DNA from: Alopecurus myosuroides
Lineage: Eukaryota > Streptophyta > Magnoliopsida > Poales > Poaceae
DNA length: 64,000 nucleotides
Assembly: GCA_028641055.1 (NCBI GenBank)
Contig: CM054060.1
Location: 296,043,480-296,107,479, forward strand
Direction of reading: 5' to 3'
The notes under the pieces are model-generated. The model worked only from the letters and a program-made list of their open reading frames with translations, was not told the origin of the DNA and did no database searches. How positions within the stretch are numbered: position 1 is the first letter of the stretch; every line of letters starts with the position of its first letter. A program made the translations under genes and the position numbers. Below are positions 1 to 11,774 of the stretch, piece by piece.

Positions 1-299
1 ATGGCTATGTGGGGTTTAGTCCCACATGGCTTGGCCAAGGGGAAAGCCTTCCCCTTCTCCTTTATATAGTTGGACTCCCCTCCCCTTTTCCCATCCAGAA
101 ATCTCTCTATTCTCTCATATCCAAACGAGGTTCTCTTATCCAAACGAGGTTCTCACTAGAAAAAAAATTCAATCTCCAAATTTTTGGAACTCCTTCTACC
201 TAAAGTGATGACCTCTCCAATCCCATTTGTTTTGACATAAACATGTTTAGAAGCATTAGGATACTCATTGGTCCTGAAAGTTTTCACTTCTTCAAACAC

Positions 300-1576
300 T
301 CAAATGGTATTTATAGAAGTACTCATAGTTTTAAAAGTTTCAGCATGATTATTTTCAGGAGGTGAGGCAACTTCAGGCTTTGATGTCATTTGATGTATCA
401 AAATAGCTTGAGTATTAGACATATTCGAAATACAAGTTTCAATTGTATCAAAAATTCTTTGAAGAATGGAGATTTCATTAGTGAACCCTGCAAGTTGCTC
501 ATCTATACTTTTCAAAATTGCAAAATGCTCACCCCATTGTTTGGTAAAGGCATTTTTTTGTTCATATTGGGAATCCATAACATTTTTGGTGGCCTTTTAA
601 ATCTCTATTATTATTTCATAACTAGGCATATTTTTTCATTGGAGGTGTTCCCATAATAATTCCTATATGAATTACCATTATTATTAGGATATGGCCTATT
701 GTTGCTACCACCAAAATTATTCATGTAAGCACTGTTGTTGAAATTGTTTCTAGCAATAAAATTCACATCAATTTTATCATTCTCAATAGAAACCAGAGAG
801 TTCAAGGTAACATTATTAGGATATATAGGCACTTGTTTAGTTAGCAAAGAAGAAAGCATATCAATCTTATCACTCAAAGAAGGGACCCCCTCAATAGAAT
901 TTACCTATATACCTATTGGAGCCCTTTCCGTGTGCCATTGGGAATAGTTTGTCGTTAGATCATCCAGTAACTTGTTTGCTGCACCTAAAGTGAGGTTCAT
1001 AAAGGCTCCTCCCGCAGTTGAATCTAATAAGTTCCTTGAAGAAAAATTTAATCCTTCATAAAAAGTTTAGACAACCATCCACGTAGTTAGTCCGTGTGTG
1101 GGACAATTCTTAACCATAGTTTTCCTTCTTTCCCAAGCTAGAGAAACATGTTCATTATCATTTTGTCTAAATTTCATAATGTTACTCCTTAGTTGTATAA
1201 TTTTTGCAGCTGGATAATACTTCCCAATTAAAGCATATTTGCATTTAGTCCAAGAATCAATGCTATTTTTAGGCAAAGACAATAACAATTCTTTAGCTCT
1301 TTCACTTAATGAGAAAGGGAACAATATTGATTTCACAATATAACCATCTACCTATTTATATTTTTGCATGTCACATAACTCAACAAAGTTATTTAAATGA
1401 GATGCAGCATCTTCTCCAATACCAAAACATTGATCTTTCATGACAAGATTCAACAATGCAGGTTTCATTTCATGAGAATCTGTTATAACAGCAGGTGGAG
1501 CAACTGGTGTGCATATGAAATCATTATTATTTAAACTAGTAAATTCACAAATCTTGGTGGTATCATTGGTATCCAT
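300..1576 (-). pseudogene. Gypsy gag, degenerate
   Basis: The reading frame starts at the minus-strand ATG at 1576 (MDTNDTTKICEF), about 160 bases beyond the PBS. It includes a retrotransposon gag domain with the motifs FPFSLSERAKELLLSLP, SWTKCKYALIGKYYP, KLRS-like IQLRSNIMKFRQ and LAWERRKTMVKNCPTHGL, the classic core of Retrotrans_gag (capsid). Further down it has a low-complexity Asn/Tyr-rich part (NNRPYPNNNGNSYRNYYGN, about 650-720) and a helical segment (about 300-578). In-frame stops, for example near 1350 and 1067, and a frame change split it, so it cannot make a full Gag. No protease or reverse transcriptase motif is visible before the window edge. Confidence 0.8.
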
Positions 1577-1738
1577 TCTTGCAAGATAAAACAAAATAAA
1601 CTAACAATGCAAATAAAAGACTAGAAACTAGAGAACTATTTTTTTGGGGTTTTGATAAAAACAATACTAAATAAAAGTAAACTAAGCAAGAACAAAAAAA
1701 GTGGAAGTGTGAGAATCCCCTTGTTGCAATCTTGAAGT

Positions 1739-1755
1739 CCCCGGCAAGGGTGCCA
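1739..1755 (-). other. Primer-binding site, tRNA-Asp type
   Basis: The minus strand reads TGGCACCCTTGCCGGGG, two mismatches from TGGCGCCGTTGCCGGGG, which is complementary to the 3' end of plant tRNA-Asp and is the usual PBS of many grass gypsy elements. It lies 5 bases inside the LTR end at 1761, which fixes the strand of the element. Confidence 0.8.
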
Positions 1756-1760
1756 GAAAA

Positions 1761-3401
1761 TGCTTGAAGCTCAGACGTGATCACACGCTTGTTGGGTAAC
1801 CCCAAGTGGAAGGTATGATGTAATCTAGTGGAAATTTTCCCCGAATTGTGGAATCGGAGTTTATCGACTAGTAGGACTTCGAATTCTTGTAGAACGTTGC
1901 TTGTTGTCCGGCGCATCAACAAGCGTGGAACCAACACACAACACATAAACTCTCTCTTGTCCCCAACTTTCCGAGAAGGTTCTCAATCTTCCCGTCTTGC
2001 TGAAAACTAGAGAATTAAACTTATAGAGTAATGAAAGGTAATATAAGTAAAAATGGTACAACAAGGAAACAACGATGAAAGTGCTTTCAAGAAGGTTTCA
2101 ATAATAAGGAAAATAAGACCGCAGCCCAGAGTTCCACTAGTGGTGTCTCTCCAAAGAAAACAAACATGCTGGGTGAACAAATTACAGCTGAGCAATTGAC
2201 AAATCATGAACGTATAACAAATACTATTATAATGAGATATAGTTCACGGGTTCTAACATAGTAGGCACTACATCAAGGCATATGGACCGCTATCCAGCAT
2301 GCATCCATATCTAAAAGTCCACCTCAAGAAACCTATCCAGTAAATCCATCTGGTATTAAGTTGCAACAACAAAGTGATTGCTTTGTGTGCAACAGAAAAA
2401 TGCATTAATAATAATACATAATGCAAGCACTTGTTCTCATCAGTAGACAAGAGAACCGCTATTTTCTCCCTAGTGGTAACATCACATCCCCATCTGTCAT
2501 GTTTCTGTCACTCGAGCACAGATGTAAGAGAGGCATGAACCCACTATCTAGCATATAAACCCTCTCTTGGAGGTGAAAACAACTACGTGGCCAAAGTAAT
2601 CATAAAAACCACAGAGCATTGAAAGACAACAATAAAACTCTCTACAAATATAAGTGAAGCATCTCAGTTTGACATGAACAAAATAATCATAATCTCATGG
2701 TTCATCGGATCCCAGCAAACACAACATGCACAATTACATAACGGCGGTCTCGATTATGTGAGGCAGCTCACGAGATTCTAAACATGGAGGAAAAAAAGAG
2801 AGAACAACCAACTATCTACTGCTATGGACCCGTAGTCCCGAGATGAACTACTCACGTATCTTTCCGGAGGTGATCATGGCGATGTAGAGGCCTCCGATGG
2901 TGATTCCTCTCTCCGACAGGGTGCCGGAACAGGGACGCGGAAGCCCTAGATTGGACTTTCGAGGTGATGGCGCCTCTCTTTATGTTTCATGGAAAATAAC
3001 TCCGTCCCTGAACTTTTAGGGTTTTGGAAATTTATAGGCGAAGAGGCGACGAGAGGCGATGGTCGGGGTGCCCAGGTGCCCACCAGGCACGGCCCAGGGT
3101 GGGGCCACACCTGGCACCCCTGGGGCCACCTTGCTTCCCTCCGGCTCTTCTTTGGACTCTGTCTTTGTTCCGGGTAAACAATGATCTCCATGCATTTTTA
3201 GCCCTTTCTGAGAATATTTCTTTAGTAACTTTTCTGAAATAGAAAAATAGCAAAAACAGTAACTGTCCTGGGGCATCTCGTTAATAGGTTAGTCTATGTA
3301 AACATCCGGAAAACGAAGGAAAACATGTAGAAAACATAAGGGCATTGGGTAGAAAACAAGCATGGATCATAAAAAATTATAGATATGTGTGCAACGTATC
3401 A
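1761..3401 (-). repeat. 5' LTR of the truncated gypsy element (1641 bp)
   Basis: On the minus strand it starts TGATACGT at 3401 and ends CTTCAAGCA at 1761, immediately before the PBS. The interior has the usual features of this LTR type, including a run of about 200 bases rich in GGC/CCC (around 3050-3170) and segments recognisable in the other gypsy LTRs of this window, for example the stretch around 2450-2560 about an animal-like 'CTCGAGCACAG' motif that recurs at 10990-11040 and 53960-54000. No partner LTR is present here, so its age cannot be estimated. Confidence 0.82.
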
Positions 3402-4852
3402 GCCTCTGGGGTGTAAAGTCCCATTGGTTATTGATTTTAGGATCCAGAAAATGCAGATGTCGTTTCTTTATAGGACATATTTTTTAGGCGAGAGTAGAAG
3501 AGGGCGTGTTTCACACCTCGTTGGTCTTTCATTCATCTCAATATTATTACTTTACCTCTTCCCTAGTGTTTCTTTCGCAGGTGAGAATTGCATCGTTGAA
3601 TCCAAGCCAGACTTTTCTTCTATTTTGTTTCGTTTATCGTTGTTTTTAATGCATGTACCTATGGATGAAAACTGAGAGGAAATGGACGGAACTGAGTAGT
3701 GCCACATTTGGTTATTTTTTCTGAAAATGGAAGCCCATACCCAAACCCTCGAATCAAATACGGAAACACATATGGTCAAAAATAAATGCAGAACGAATAT
3801 AGTACAGACAAGGAATGAAAGTGGATGTTTTCCGGAACCAAGAGACCCCTGAATCATGAAGAATAACAAGCATCCTGCAAACCACAAAACTTGTTCCCTA
3901 GTCCTAATACCGTTGCTCAATATACCGAGGAATAAGGAAAGGGTCAAACAATGGAAACCTCTTTAAATGCACGAAGGAATGACATTGTCGCTAGTTTTGG
4001 CATGGACATAGAGGTTGTCTTGACAAGGTCACATTTTTGTTTTGTTGGCTAGGATTATGAACAACGAACATGAAACGGAAATTCTATACAAAAATGGGAA
4101 CTTCCGCACGTGTTTTACCAGAATTTCTGGCTCCACCAAAAATGGAGCAGGAACTTCCCGCTACATTCTGACCTACCGTCTAGAGCTTTATTAATTTAAA
4201 ATTGGATGGAGAGAGTGTAAAAAAGTGTATCTTTTGTGATGCAGGAGAGTTCGTTGAAATCTTGTTCATTTGCTTGTAATATTTGGAGGTTGACTCATTT
4301 CACCTTTAATATCCCTCCTCCTATATGTATTGCCAATATATATGTTTGGTTGCTAGCTTAATGGAAATGACGAAAAATAAACCATGCATATGTATAGGCG
4401 TGTCTGATTTTATGTGGAAATTTTGGAATTGTCGTAATGATATTATTTTTAACCAAGTGGGAGTTCCTCATTTTTTTAACAGAGCGTAGTATTGGATCCT
4501 GAAAAGCATAGCTTATCTGCAAGAATTGGCAATGGTTTGGAAACAATGTTACTTCTGCACAACCAACAAAAGCACCATTTAAAATACGATACATAACTCT
4601 CTTCGGTTTAGAAGACGGTATTTCGACCAATGAACGAGGAGTCTCGGGCACATAACCACGACTTAGTGGAGAAACATCCAAAGGTGGATCAAGACGGCAG
4701 GGGGAGATATTGCGTGAAACCTTTGGAACTACAAGGTTTTATCGCTACAAATTGGATCCGGTAACTCCGGAACTACTTCACAAGTTCCGGCGGGTTGTTC
4801 TTCCTCTAGATCTCTCTATTCTAACCCGTCCTTATTCCTCCAGACCAATAGG
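3402..4852. other. Unassigned sequence between nested elements
   Basis: This stretch separates the left gypsy LTR from the copia element. It has no long ORF with recognisable motifs apart from a small LINE-like relic at 4379-4558. Short frames at 3552-3947 and 4358-4681 on the minus strand have no features I can recognise. The last bases, ccaatagg, are the left flank of the copia insertion. It is probably older, eroded repeat sequence. Confidence 0.5.
4379..4558 (+). pseudogene. LINE (non-LTR retrotransposon) ORF2 C-terminal relic
   Basis: One frame reads DFMWKFWNCRNDIIFNQ, then VGVPHFFNRA, a stop, and YWILKSIAYLQE. This matches the pattern found at the C-terminal end of plant LINE ORF2 proteins, after the zf-RVT region (typically W-x-x-W-x-x-RND-x-x-FN, then a WI/L-x-x-W segment). 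Only about 60 residues are recognisable, with a stop inside. No poly(A) tail or 5' part was found, so this is a short, old fragment. The call rests on motif memory. Confidence 0.45.
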
Positions 4853-4966
4853 TGAAAGTGCATTTCATTTCCCCGTTGGTTTTGTGTGTTAGTTAACAAT
4901 ACTAAGTACATTATTTATCGAGGTGTTGAGTGTGCAGGTGTTATTTTCAACATCCGCATCGATCAC

Positions 4967-6592
4967 TGATACGTCTACAACGTATCTATAATTTATGATG
5001 TTCCATGTTGATATTATGCCAATTGCTACATGTTTTCTCTCTTCTTTATAGCATTTTTACATGTTTTCCGGGACTAACCTATTAACAAGATGCCAAGTGC
5101 TAGTTCCCTGTTTTCTGCTGTTTTATTTTATTTCAGATAGGTTGTTCTGGAAATATTCTCGGAATTGGACCCCACAAATCCCGAAGTTGCTATTTTCCCC
5201 GGAAGCATCCAGAAGACCGAAGAGGAGTCAAAGACGGGCACCAGGGGGCCCTCACCATAGCCAGGAGCGGGGCCCCCTTGGCCGCGCCTGGGGGTGGTGA
5301 GGCCACCCTGGTGGCCCACCGACGCCGCCCTTTCGCCTATTTATTCCCCTCCGAAGGAAAACCCTAGGCACCAGATAAAAAATCCTCAAAAAGTTCCGCA
5401 GACGTCGTCGTCGTCAACCCTAGATCAGGGGGGTTCTGAAGCTGTCTCCCGGTACCCTGCCGGAGAGGAGATCATCACCGGAGGCCTCTTCATCACCATG
5501 CCTTCCTCCGGAGTGATGCGTGAGTAGTTCATCCTTGGACTACGGGTCCATAGCAGTAGATAGATGGTTGTCTTCTCCTCCTATGCCTCAATGTTTAGAT
5601 CTCGTGAGATGCCTAACATGATCGAGATTGTTCTTAAGTAATTCTATGCGCTGTGTTTGCTGGGATCCGATGAATATTGAACTTATGCCAAGTTGATTAT
5701 TGTCTTTATTGCATATGTTATTTGTGATCTTGCATGCTTTCCGTTGCAAGTGGTTGCTCTGGCCAAGTAGTTTCTAGTGACTCCAAGAGGGAGTATTTAT
5801 GCTCGATAGTTTCATGCCACCTTTTCTCCTATGCTCGAGTGACAAAAACGTGACGGGGGAGGATGTGTTGTTTCCACTAGGGAGAAACCAGCGGTGTCAG
5901 TGCCTGCGTGCACAATCATTACTTACATTACACACATTGCTTAATGCGATTATCTGTTGCTTGCAATTTAATAGCTAAGGGGGTTCGGATGATAACCTGA
6001 GGGTGGATTATTAGTCATAGATGTAGTTGGATTACAGTCTATGTATATTGTGGTAATGCGCGCACTAAATATGATAGTAGTAATCATGTCATGAATATGC
6101 ACTACGGTGCAACCTCTATTTGTCAATTGCCCAGCTGCAATTTGTTCACCCAGCATGCTATGTTTTATAGAGAGACACCACTAGTGAACCTATGAACCCC
6201 GGTCCATTTTCTTACACTGTTAAACAAACCACTACAAGTCCCTGCTTCTTTATTTTCTGCAAGCATACAACATTTTCCACACTATACGTCTAATCTTTAT
6301 TTCAGCAAGACCGGTGAGATTGACAAACTCACTGTACCGTTGGGACAAAGTATTTTGGTTGTGTTGTGTGCAGGTTCCACGTTGTTGCTGACATCGGTGA
6401 GTTGCCATCACCACCGTCAGTGGCATCAACTTTCCGAAGATACTCTTTCTCCTACTGGATTGATAACCTTGGTTCTTAACTGAGGGAAATTCTTACCGCT
6501 GCACTCATCACACCCTCCTCTTGGGGTTCCCAACACACCATCCATAACAAAGAATTTTTGGCGCCTCAAGGCACCATCAAGGTGTAGAAACA
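4967..6592 (+). repeat. 5' LTR of the nested gypsy element (1626 bp)
   Basis: Starts TGATACGTCTACAACG and ends GTGTAGAAACA. A TATA-like ctatttatt lies at 5337-5345 ahead of 'aaaaccctaggc', a plausible promoter. Compared with the 3' LTR it has about 22 extra bases near 5297-5320 and about 35 extra near 6360-6400. These account for the length difference. Confidence 0.88.
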
Positions 6593-6601
6593 AGGATTTT
6601 C

Positions 6602-6618
6602 TGGCGCCATTGCCGGGG
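6602..6618 (+). other. Primer-binding site 1, tRNA-Asp type
   Basis: Reads TGGCGCCATTGCCGGGG, one mismatch (A for G) from the perfect tRNA-Asp complement. It lies 9 bases after the LTR end, so it is the site whose use explains where the 3' LTR stops. Confidence 0.82.
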
Positions 6619-6684
6619 AACAAAACAAACATCATAAGAAGACTTCCTCCCGCAACGGTCGCCATCCATAGCAGCAAGGATTTC

Positions 6685-6701
6685 TGGCGCCGTTGCCGGG
6701 G
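6685..6701 (+). other. Second, perfect tRNA-Asp primer-binding-site copy
   Basis: Reads TGGCGCCGTTGCCGGGG without mismatch, 83 bases downstream of site 1. The bases before it (ccatccatagcagcaaggattt) resemble the end of the LTR plus the PBS leader (ccatccataacaaag...aaggatttt), so an LTR-end/PBS segment seems to have been duplicated. The 3' LTR does not contain this extra segment, so site 2 was not used for the last transposition. Confidence 0.7.
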
Positions 6702-6872
6702 AGAAAGAAGTCTTCTGGCAAGGAGAGCCTCTCACTCTCAACCTCTTTATTTTGTTTATTGTCTTGTTTTTGTTTATTGTCTTGTTTTGCTTCTTTATAT
6801 CAAAAACACAAAGAATTAGTTTACTTCATAGATGCTATTGTTGCTTTTCTGCTCTTAGTTTAGTATCTAATC

Positions 6873-7383
6873 ATGATTCTACCCAAGTTTACCTTGAAAG
6901 ACGCACCAATAGGTAGCGGTGATATAATTGGAAAAGATAATATTGGAGAGTTCTTTAATTATGTTAGTAAGCACAAAGAATTTTAGGATAGATCCTTAGC
7001 TGAACTTGCTCCAGATTATGAAACCGCTGCAGTGCCTCTAGTTCGTATGCTGGAAGCTAGGTTTGTTAACTTTAATCCCATAATACAACAAATGTTCCTC
7101 AACCTTGATAACATTAAGGATAGCGAAAAAGAGAGTTTATTCTAGAAACTTTGTTTAAAGAATTTGGTGATGTTGCCATTGAGGTTAGAAAAGTTTTTAA
7201 CCGATTTGAGTAGTCAGGCTCATGTGTAGATGTTAATAGCACACCGGGTAAAGCCAATGATAAGGAAATTAAAATACCAATACCCTTTAAATTGGTAGGA
7301 ATGCATGAAGCTCTAGAAAAGAATTTTGATTGGATTGTTCCTGCAAACCCATTTGATGAAATTAGTGTGCCTAAAATCTGATA
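6873..7383 (+). pseudogene. Gag-like remnant of the non-autonomous gypsy element
   Basis: From the ATG at 6873 the frame reads MILPKFTLKDAPIGSGD, then LAELAPDYETAAVPLVRMLE, and after a frame change KLVGMHEALEKNFDWIVP and NPFDEISVP. This resembles the conserved text found in non-autonomous Triticeae gypsy elements such as Sabrina/WHAM (from memory). It has in-frame stops at 6984 and near 7140 plus at least one frameshift, so it is not translatable as a whole. No zinc knuckle, protease or polymerase follows. Confidence 0.65.
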
Positions 7384-10165
7384 AAGGGACATCTAAAACT
7401 TCTATAGATGAAATACAGTTCATTGTTGAGGATATTTCTAAGCTTAATTTTGATGCTTCCTCACTTGAAAATACTTGAGTTGCTTTCTATGCCTAGCTGA
7501 AAGGCGTTAAAGAAAAGCGCTACCGGGAGACAACCCGTTTTATTTCTCCATTTTCAACCCGTTTTCCGTCGTTTCTTTTTGTTTTCTTTGCACCTGGGTG
7601 TTGTATATTTCCTTAGCAACCCTGCTGTATCTTTTATTTTGTGTCTTTGTTGAGCCAAGTAAATCCTCTAGTGGAAAGTTGAGACTATATTTCCGATTTC
7701 TGCGCAGGAAACAGATTCTGCTGTCCACTGTTAAATTCGTATAAAATCACAGAAAATTCAAACGGACCTAAGTTTTTTGTGCGTAATACTGGGCTATATA
7801 AGCAACTTTTCGTAGTTGAACACTTTTTCATTTGAGCAATAGAAGATTTTTGAAAAAAATCATTTTTACCTGCTACTTGTTTTGACAGATTTCTGCCAAT
7901 AATTGCATTTGCATCTTAATCTCTTTCTTTTGGTGTTCTTTTGAGAAAAAGAGTTTTAAAAGAAGTTGTGACAGTAGCTAATGTGTTTATGAGTGTTATG
8001 CTTGTGTTGAAACTGAACCATGTGAATTTATTATTTCGATTGCACTAACATTGCTAATGAAGATTGTGAGAAGTTTGGTGCGAAGGAAGTTTTCCTGGGT
8101 CAAGAGAAGAGGATGATATGACGTGATCAAGAAGAGTGAAGAGCCTAAGCTTGGGGATGCCTCGGTGGTACATTCCAGCAAATTCCAAGAAGAGTCAAGC
8201 GTCTAAGCTTGGGTATGCATCCCCTTCTTCATCGACAAATTATCAGGTCACTTCTAGTGAAACTATATTTTTATTCGGTCACATCTTATGTGCTTTACTT
8301 GGAGCGTATTTTATTTTTTTGCTTTCAGTTTATTTTTATTTTTGCAATAATCTTGGTTGGACCCCAGCATTCTTTTATTGGAAAGTGACACGCTCCACTT
8401 TTTCATGGTAATACTTTGTATTCTTAATCTTTGTCTGGCTACTGCATTTATTTAGCTCATGTTTTGCATGCATCTCTTATCTAGACCTGTTAGTTTTAGT
8501 AGTGTTATGTGAGTACTCTCATGTTTGCTTGCTGTGTCATGTAGAGTGTTTTTGTTAAAACATATCTTGTATGGTGCTTGTTGGGAAAAGAAACTGCTGC
8601 TCGAAGTAGAATTTTTAATGGTGCAAGTAGAAGCTTGTATAGATTGTGGCGAGAAATTTTTCATATCATGCTAGATGTTATTTTAGTTTTAAATCCTTGT
8701 GGTTATTGAGTAGCATGATTACCCTCAAATAGCCGAGTGTGTTTAATGTGCCATTGAAATAATCATGAGTTGTTCTTGTCATATTGAAGCATAAATTTGT
8801 GGTATTCTCTTTTGAATGTTTTATTTGGTTGACTTGGCGCATGCTCACAGCATGTTTATGACTATGAACCAGTCACTAATAGCCTCTATGATCATTTAGT
8901 TTTTGAACTTGTGATACCACTTATGCTTTGATTAATGATGTTTATGTCTCTATGCATGATTATGGATCTTATGCTCTCTTGATTTGTCGCTCCCAGTCTT
9001 TTGCTAGCCTCCACATGTACTGAGTATGGAATTCTACTCGTGCATCCAACTCCCTAAAAAAACGTTTTACCATTTGTGTCCACCATACCTACCTACATGT
9101 GGTATTTAACGGTCACTCCAAGTAAATTGCTCATGTGTTACCTTTAAAACCTTCAAAATTACTCCAGCTTTGTGTTCATGTTTTTTCTCATGAGGGCGTA
9201 AATAGAGAATCTTTATCTCACTTGTTGATTGGATTTCACTCCCTGGACTAGTGGCTTCATCCGGTTATCCAATTGATAGAATAGCTGGCAGCGGGGTGCC
9301 CAGCCCCAAATTAATCTCTTCACTATTTGTGCCCCTGATTTATCAGTCAAAGCATAATTGTGTAAACAAAATAGAAAGAGGGATGACCTTCTACACCAGT
9401 TGCGTCCTTCATATGGGAGACTCTCTTGTGAAATATAGTTGTCTTGTGATGTACTGTATTTTCTATTTACCATTCGTTGACATTAGCATACATCTCGCAA
9501 AATATAGACACTCCTCCATGGTATGTGATTGTTGGCAGGAACCCGAGGATTCACTTAGCCATGGTTTGTGTAAGATGGATGGGAGGAGTGTCAAAATTTT
9601 AATACCTCTGTTTAATAAAATAAAAGCTCTAGCACATGAGTGATCCCTGCTTTCCTCTGCGAAGGGCCTTTCTTTTACTTTTATGTTGAGTCTCCATCTT
9701 CTAACTTTATGCACAGTTAAGAGAGCATTTTTTCCATTCTGAGTTTTATGTGCATTTGTCCCAGAAACATTATTAATTGATTCATGATGTGTTATTGCTT
9801 GTTCCCTAATTATTTGTTCTAGTCTTCCTCATGAACTTTGAAGGTGTCCTGGCATATATGTTTTGCCCCACTCTTAATGACTAGCGAAATATCACTTTGA
9901 CATGTTTTATCTATACTTGAAACAAACATATATCTTTCTTTGTATTGTTATTCATGATCTTTTGTTTGAGATACTTCTCATGATGCAAAGTGATTGCTAT
10001 GCTTTATTAAAGTTCTAGTTATCATGTTTGTGTTAAAGCTCTATGATCTCATCTTACATATGCTTTTACATTTTGATGATCAAGTTGGTAGCAGTCACCT
10101 CAGAAATTATTTTGTTTTATCGTTTACCTACTCGAGGATGAGTAGGAACTAAGCTTGGGGATGCT
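7384..10165 (+). other. Non-coding internal domain and PPT of the gypsy element
   Basis: No coding frame with recognisable motifs. Around 7480-7545 is a segment (aaaagcgctaccgggagacaacccg) typical of the region just after the coding part in this group of elements. The motif CTAAGCTTGGGGATGC occurs at about 8146 and 10149, and with one change (CTAAGCTTGGGTATGC) at about 8204. The last copy abuts the 3' LTR at 10166 and is the likely polypurine tract; the two earlier ones are internal echoes. Confidence 0.7.
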
Positions 10166-11733
10166 TGATATGTATCTAACGTATCTATAATTTCTGATGT
10201 TTTATGTTGATATTATGCCAATTGCTACATGTTTTCTCCCTTCTTTATAGCATTTTTACACGTTTTCCGGGACTAACCTATTAACAAGATGACAAGTGTC
10301 AGTTCCCTGTTTTCTGCTGTTTTTTATTTCGGAAAAGTTGTTCTAGAAATATTCTCGGAATTGGACCCCACAAATCCTGAAGTTCCTATTTTCCCCTTAA
10401 GCATCCAGAAGACAGAAGAGGAGTCGAAGACGGGCACCAGGGGGCCCTCACCATAGCCAGGCGCGGGCCCCCCTTGGCTGCGTCTGGGGGTAGTGAGGCC
10501 GCCCTTTCGCCTATTTATTCCCCTCCGAAGGAAAACCCTAGGCACCTGATCAAAAATCCCCGAAAAGTTTCGCAGCCGCCGTCGTCGTCAACCCTAGATT
10601 ACGGGGGTTCTGAAGCTATCTCCCGGCTCCCTGCCAGAGAGGAGATAATCACCGGAGGCCTCTTCATCACCATGCCTGCCTCCGCAGTGATGTGTGAGTA
10701 GTTCATCCTTGGACTACGGGTCCATAGCAATAGCTAGATGGTTGTATTCTCCTCGTATGCCTCAATGTTTAGATCTCGTGAGCTGCCTAACATGATCGAG
10801 ATTGTTCTTATGTAATTCTATGTGCTGTGTTTGCTGGGATCCGATGAATATTGAACTTATGCCAAGTTGATTATAGTCTTTATTGCATATGTTAATTGTG
10901 ATCTTGCATGCTTTCCGTTGCTAGTGGTTTCTATGGCCAAGTAGCTGCTAGTGACTCCAAGAGGGAGTATTTATGCTCGATAGTTGGGTTCATGCCTCCT
11001 TTTCGCCTGTGCTCGAGTGACAGAAACGTGATGGGGGAGGATGTGATGTTGCCACTAGGGAGAAAACAGCTGTGTGAGTGCCCGCGTGCACAATCATTGC
11101 TTACATTACACACATTGCTTAATGCGATTATCTGTTGCTTGCAACTAAATACCTAAGGGGTTCGGATGATAACCTGAGGGTGGATTATTAGACATAGATG
11201 CAGTTGGATTACGGTCTATGTATATTGTTGTAATGCCCGCACTAAATATCACAGTAGTCATCATGTCATCAATGTGCACTACGGTGCAACCTCTATTTGT
11301 CAATTGCCCAGCTGTAATTTGTTCACCCAGTATGCTATCTTTTATGGAGAGACATCACTAGTGAACCTATAAACCCAGGTCCATTTTCTTACATTGTTAA
11401 ACAAACCACTACAATTCCCCGCTTTCTTTATTTTCTGCAAGCATACACCATATTCCACACTATATGTCTAATCTTTGTTTTCACCAAGACTGGTGAGATT
11501 GACAACCTCACTATACCGTTGGGACAAAGTATTTTGGTTGAGGCGCCATCACCACCGTCAGTGGCATCAACCTTCCGAAGATCCTCTTTCTCCTACTGGA
11601 TTGATAACCTTGGTTCTTAACTGAGGGAAATTGTTACTACTGCACTCATCACACCCTCCTCTTGGGGTTCCCAACACACCATCCATAGCAAAGAATTACT
11701 GGCGCCTCAAGGCACCATCAAGGTGTAGCAAAA
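10166..11733 (+). repeat. 3' LTR of the nested gypsy element (1568 bp)
   Basis: Starts TGATATGTATCTAACG after the PPT and ends GTGTAGCAAAA, the mutated counterpart of the GTGTAGAAACA end of the 5' copy. It is followed by the TSD ATCAC and the resumed copia LTR (caaaagattggtgaag). Confidence 0.88.
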
Positions 11734-11774
11734 ATCACCAAAAGATTGGTGAAGTTAGATCACTGAGATTTGGG

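Larger units (their letters stand above)
1..3401 (-). mobile_element. Ty3/gypsy retrotransposon, 5' part only, cut by the left window edge
   Basis: Read on the minus strand, this is a 5' LTR (3401 down to 1761), a PBS, then a decayed gag that continues towards base 1. The LTR begins TGATACGTTGCACAC on the minus strand, a start typical of grass gypsy elements whose LTRs open with TGATACGT. Only the start of the internal domain is inside the window, so pol, PPT and the 3' LTR would lie to the left. The 5 bases outside the LTR (3402-3406, gcctc) are the candidate target-site duplication; the partner copy is outside the window. Lineage: the gag resembles Athila-type gypsy gag, an inference from memory of the family. 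Confidence 0.85.
4967..11733 (+). mobile_element. Non-autonomous Ty3/gypsy retrotransposon inserted in the copia 5' LTR
   Basis: LTR-internal-LTR structure with perfect 5-bp TSDs ATCAC (4962-4966 and 11734-11738). The uninterrupted site is preserved in the copia 3' LTR at 27261-27280 (catcgatcaccaaaaattgg). The internal domain (6593-10165, 3.57 kb) has a tRNA-Asp PBS, a decayed gag-like frame and a PPT-like end but no protease, integrase or reverse transcriptase. It must therefore have moved with enzymes of a related element. LTR starts and the gag-like text recall Sabrina/WHAM-type Triticeae elements (from memory). LTR divergence is about 5% in a hand-counted stretch (8 differences between 5541-5712 and the matching bases of the 3' LTR). 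Confidence 0.9.

Noticed and set aside
3552..3947. 131-codon minus-strand ORF as a host gene
   Set aside because: No recognisable motif, no promoter or splice context, and position between decayed repeats.
6602..6701. tRNA-Asp-like sequences that might be a tRNA gene
   Set aside because: Only the 17-18 bases complementary to the tRNA 3' end are present, next to an LTR; these are primer-binding sites.
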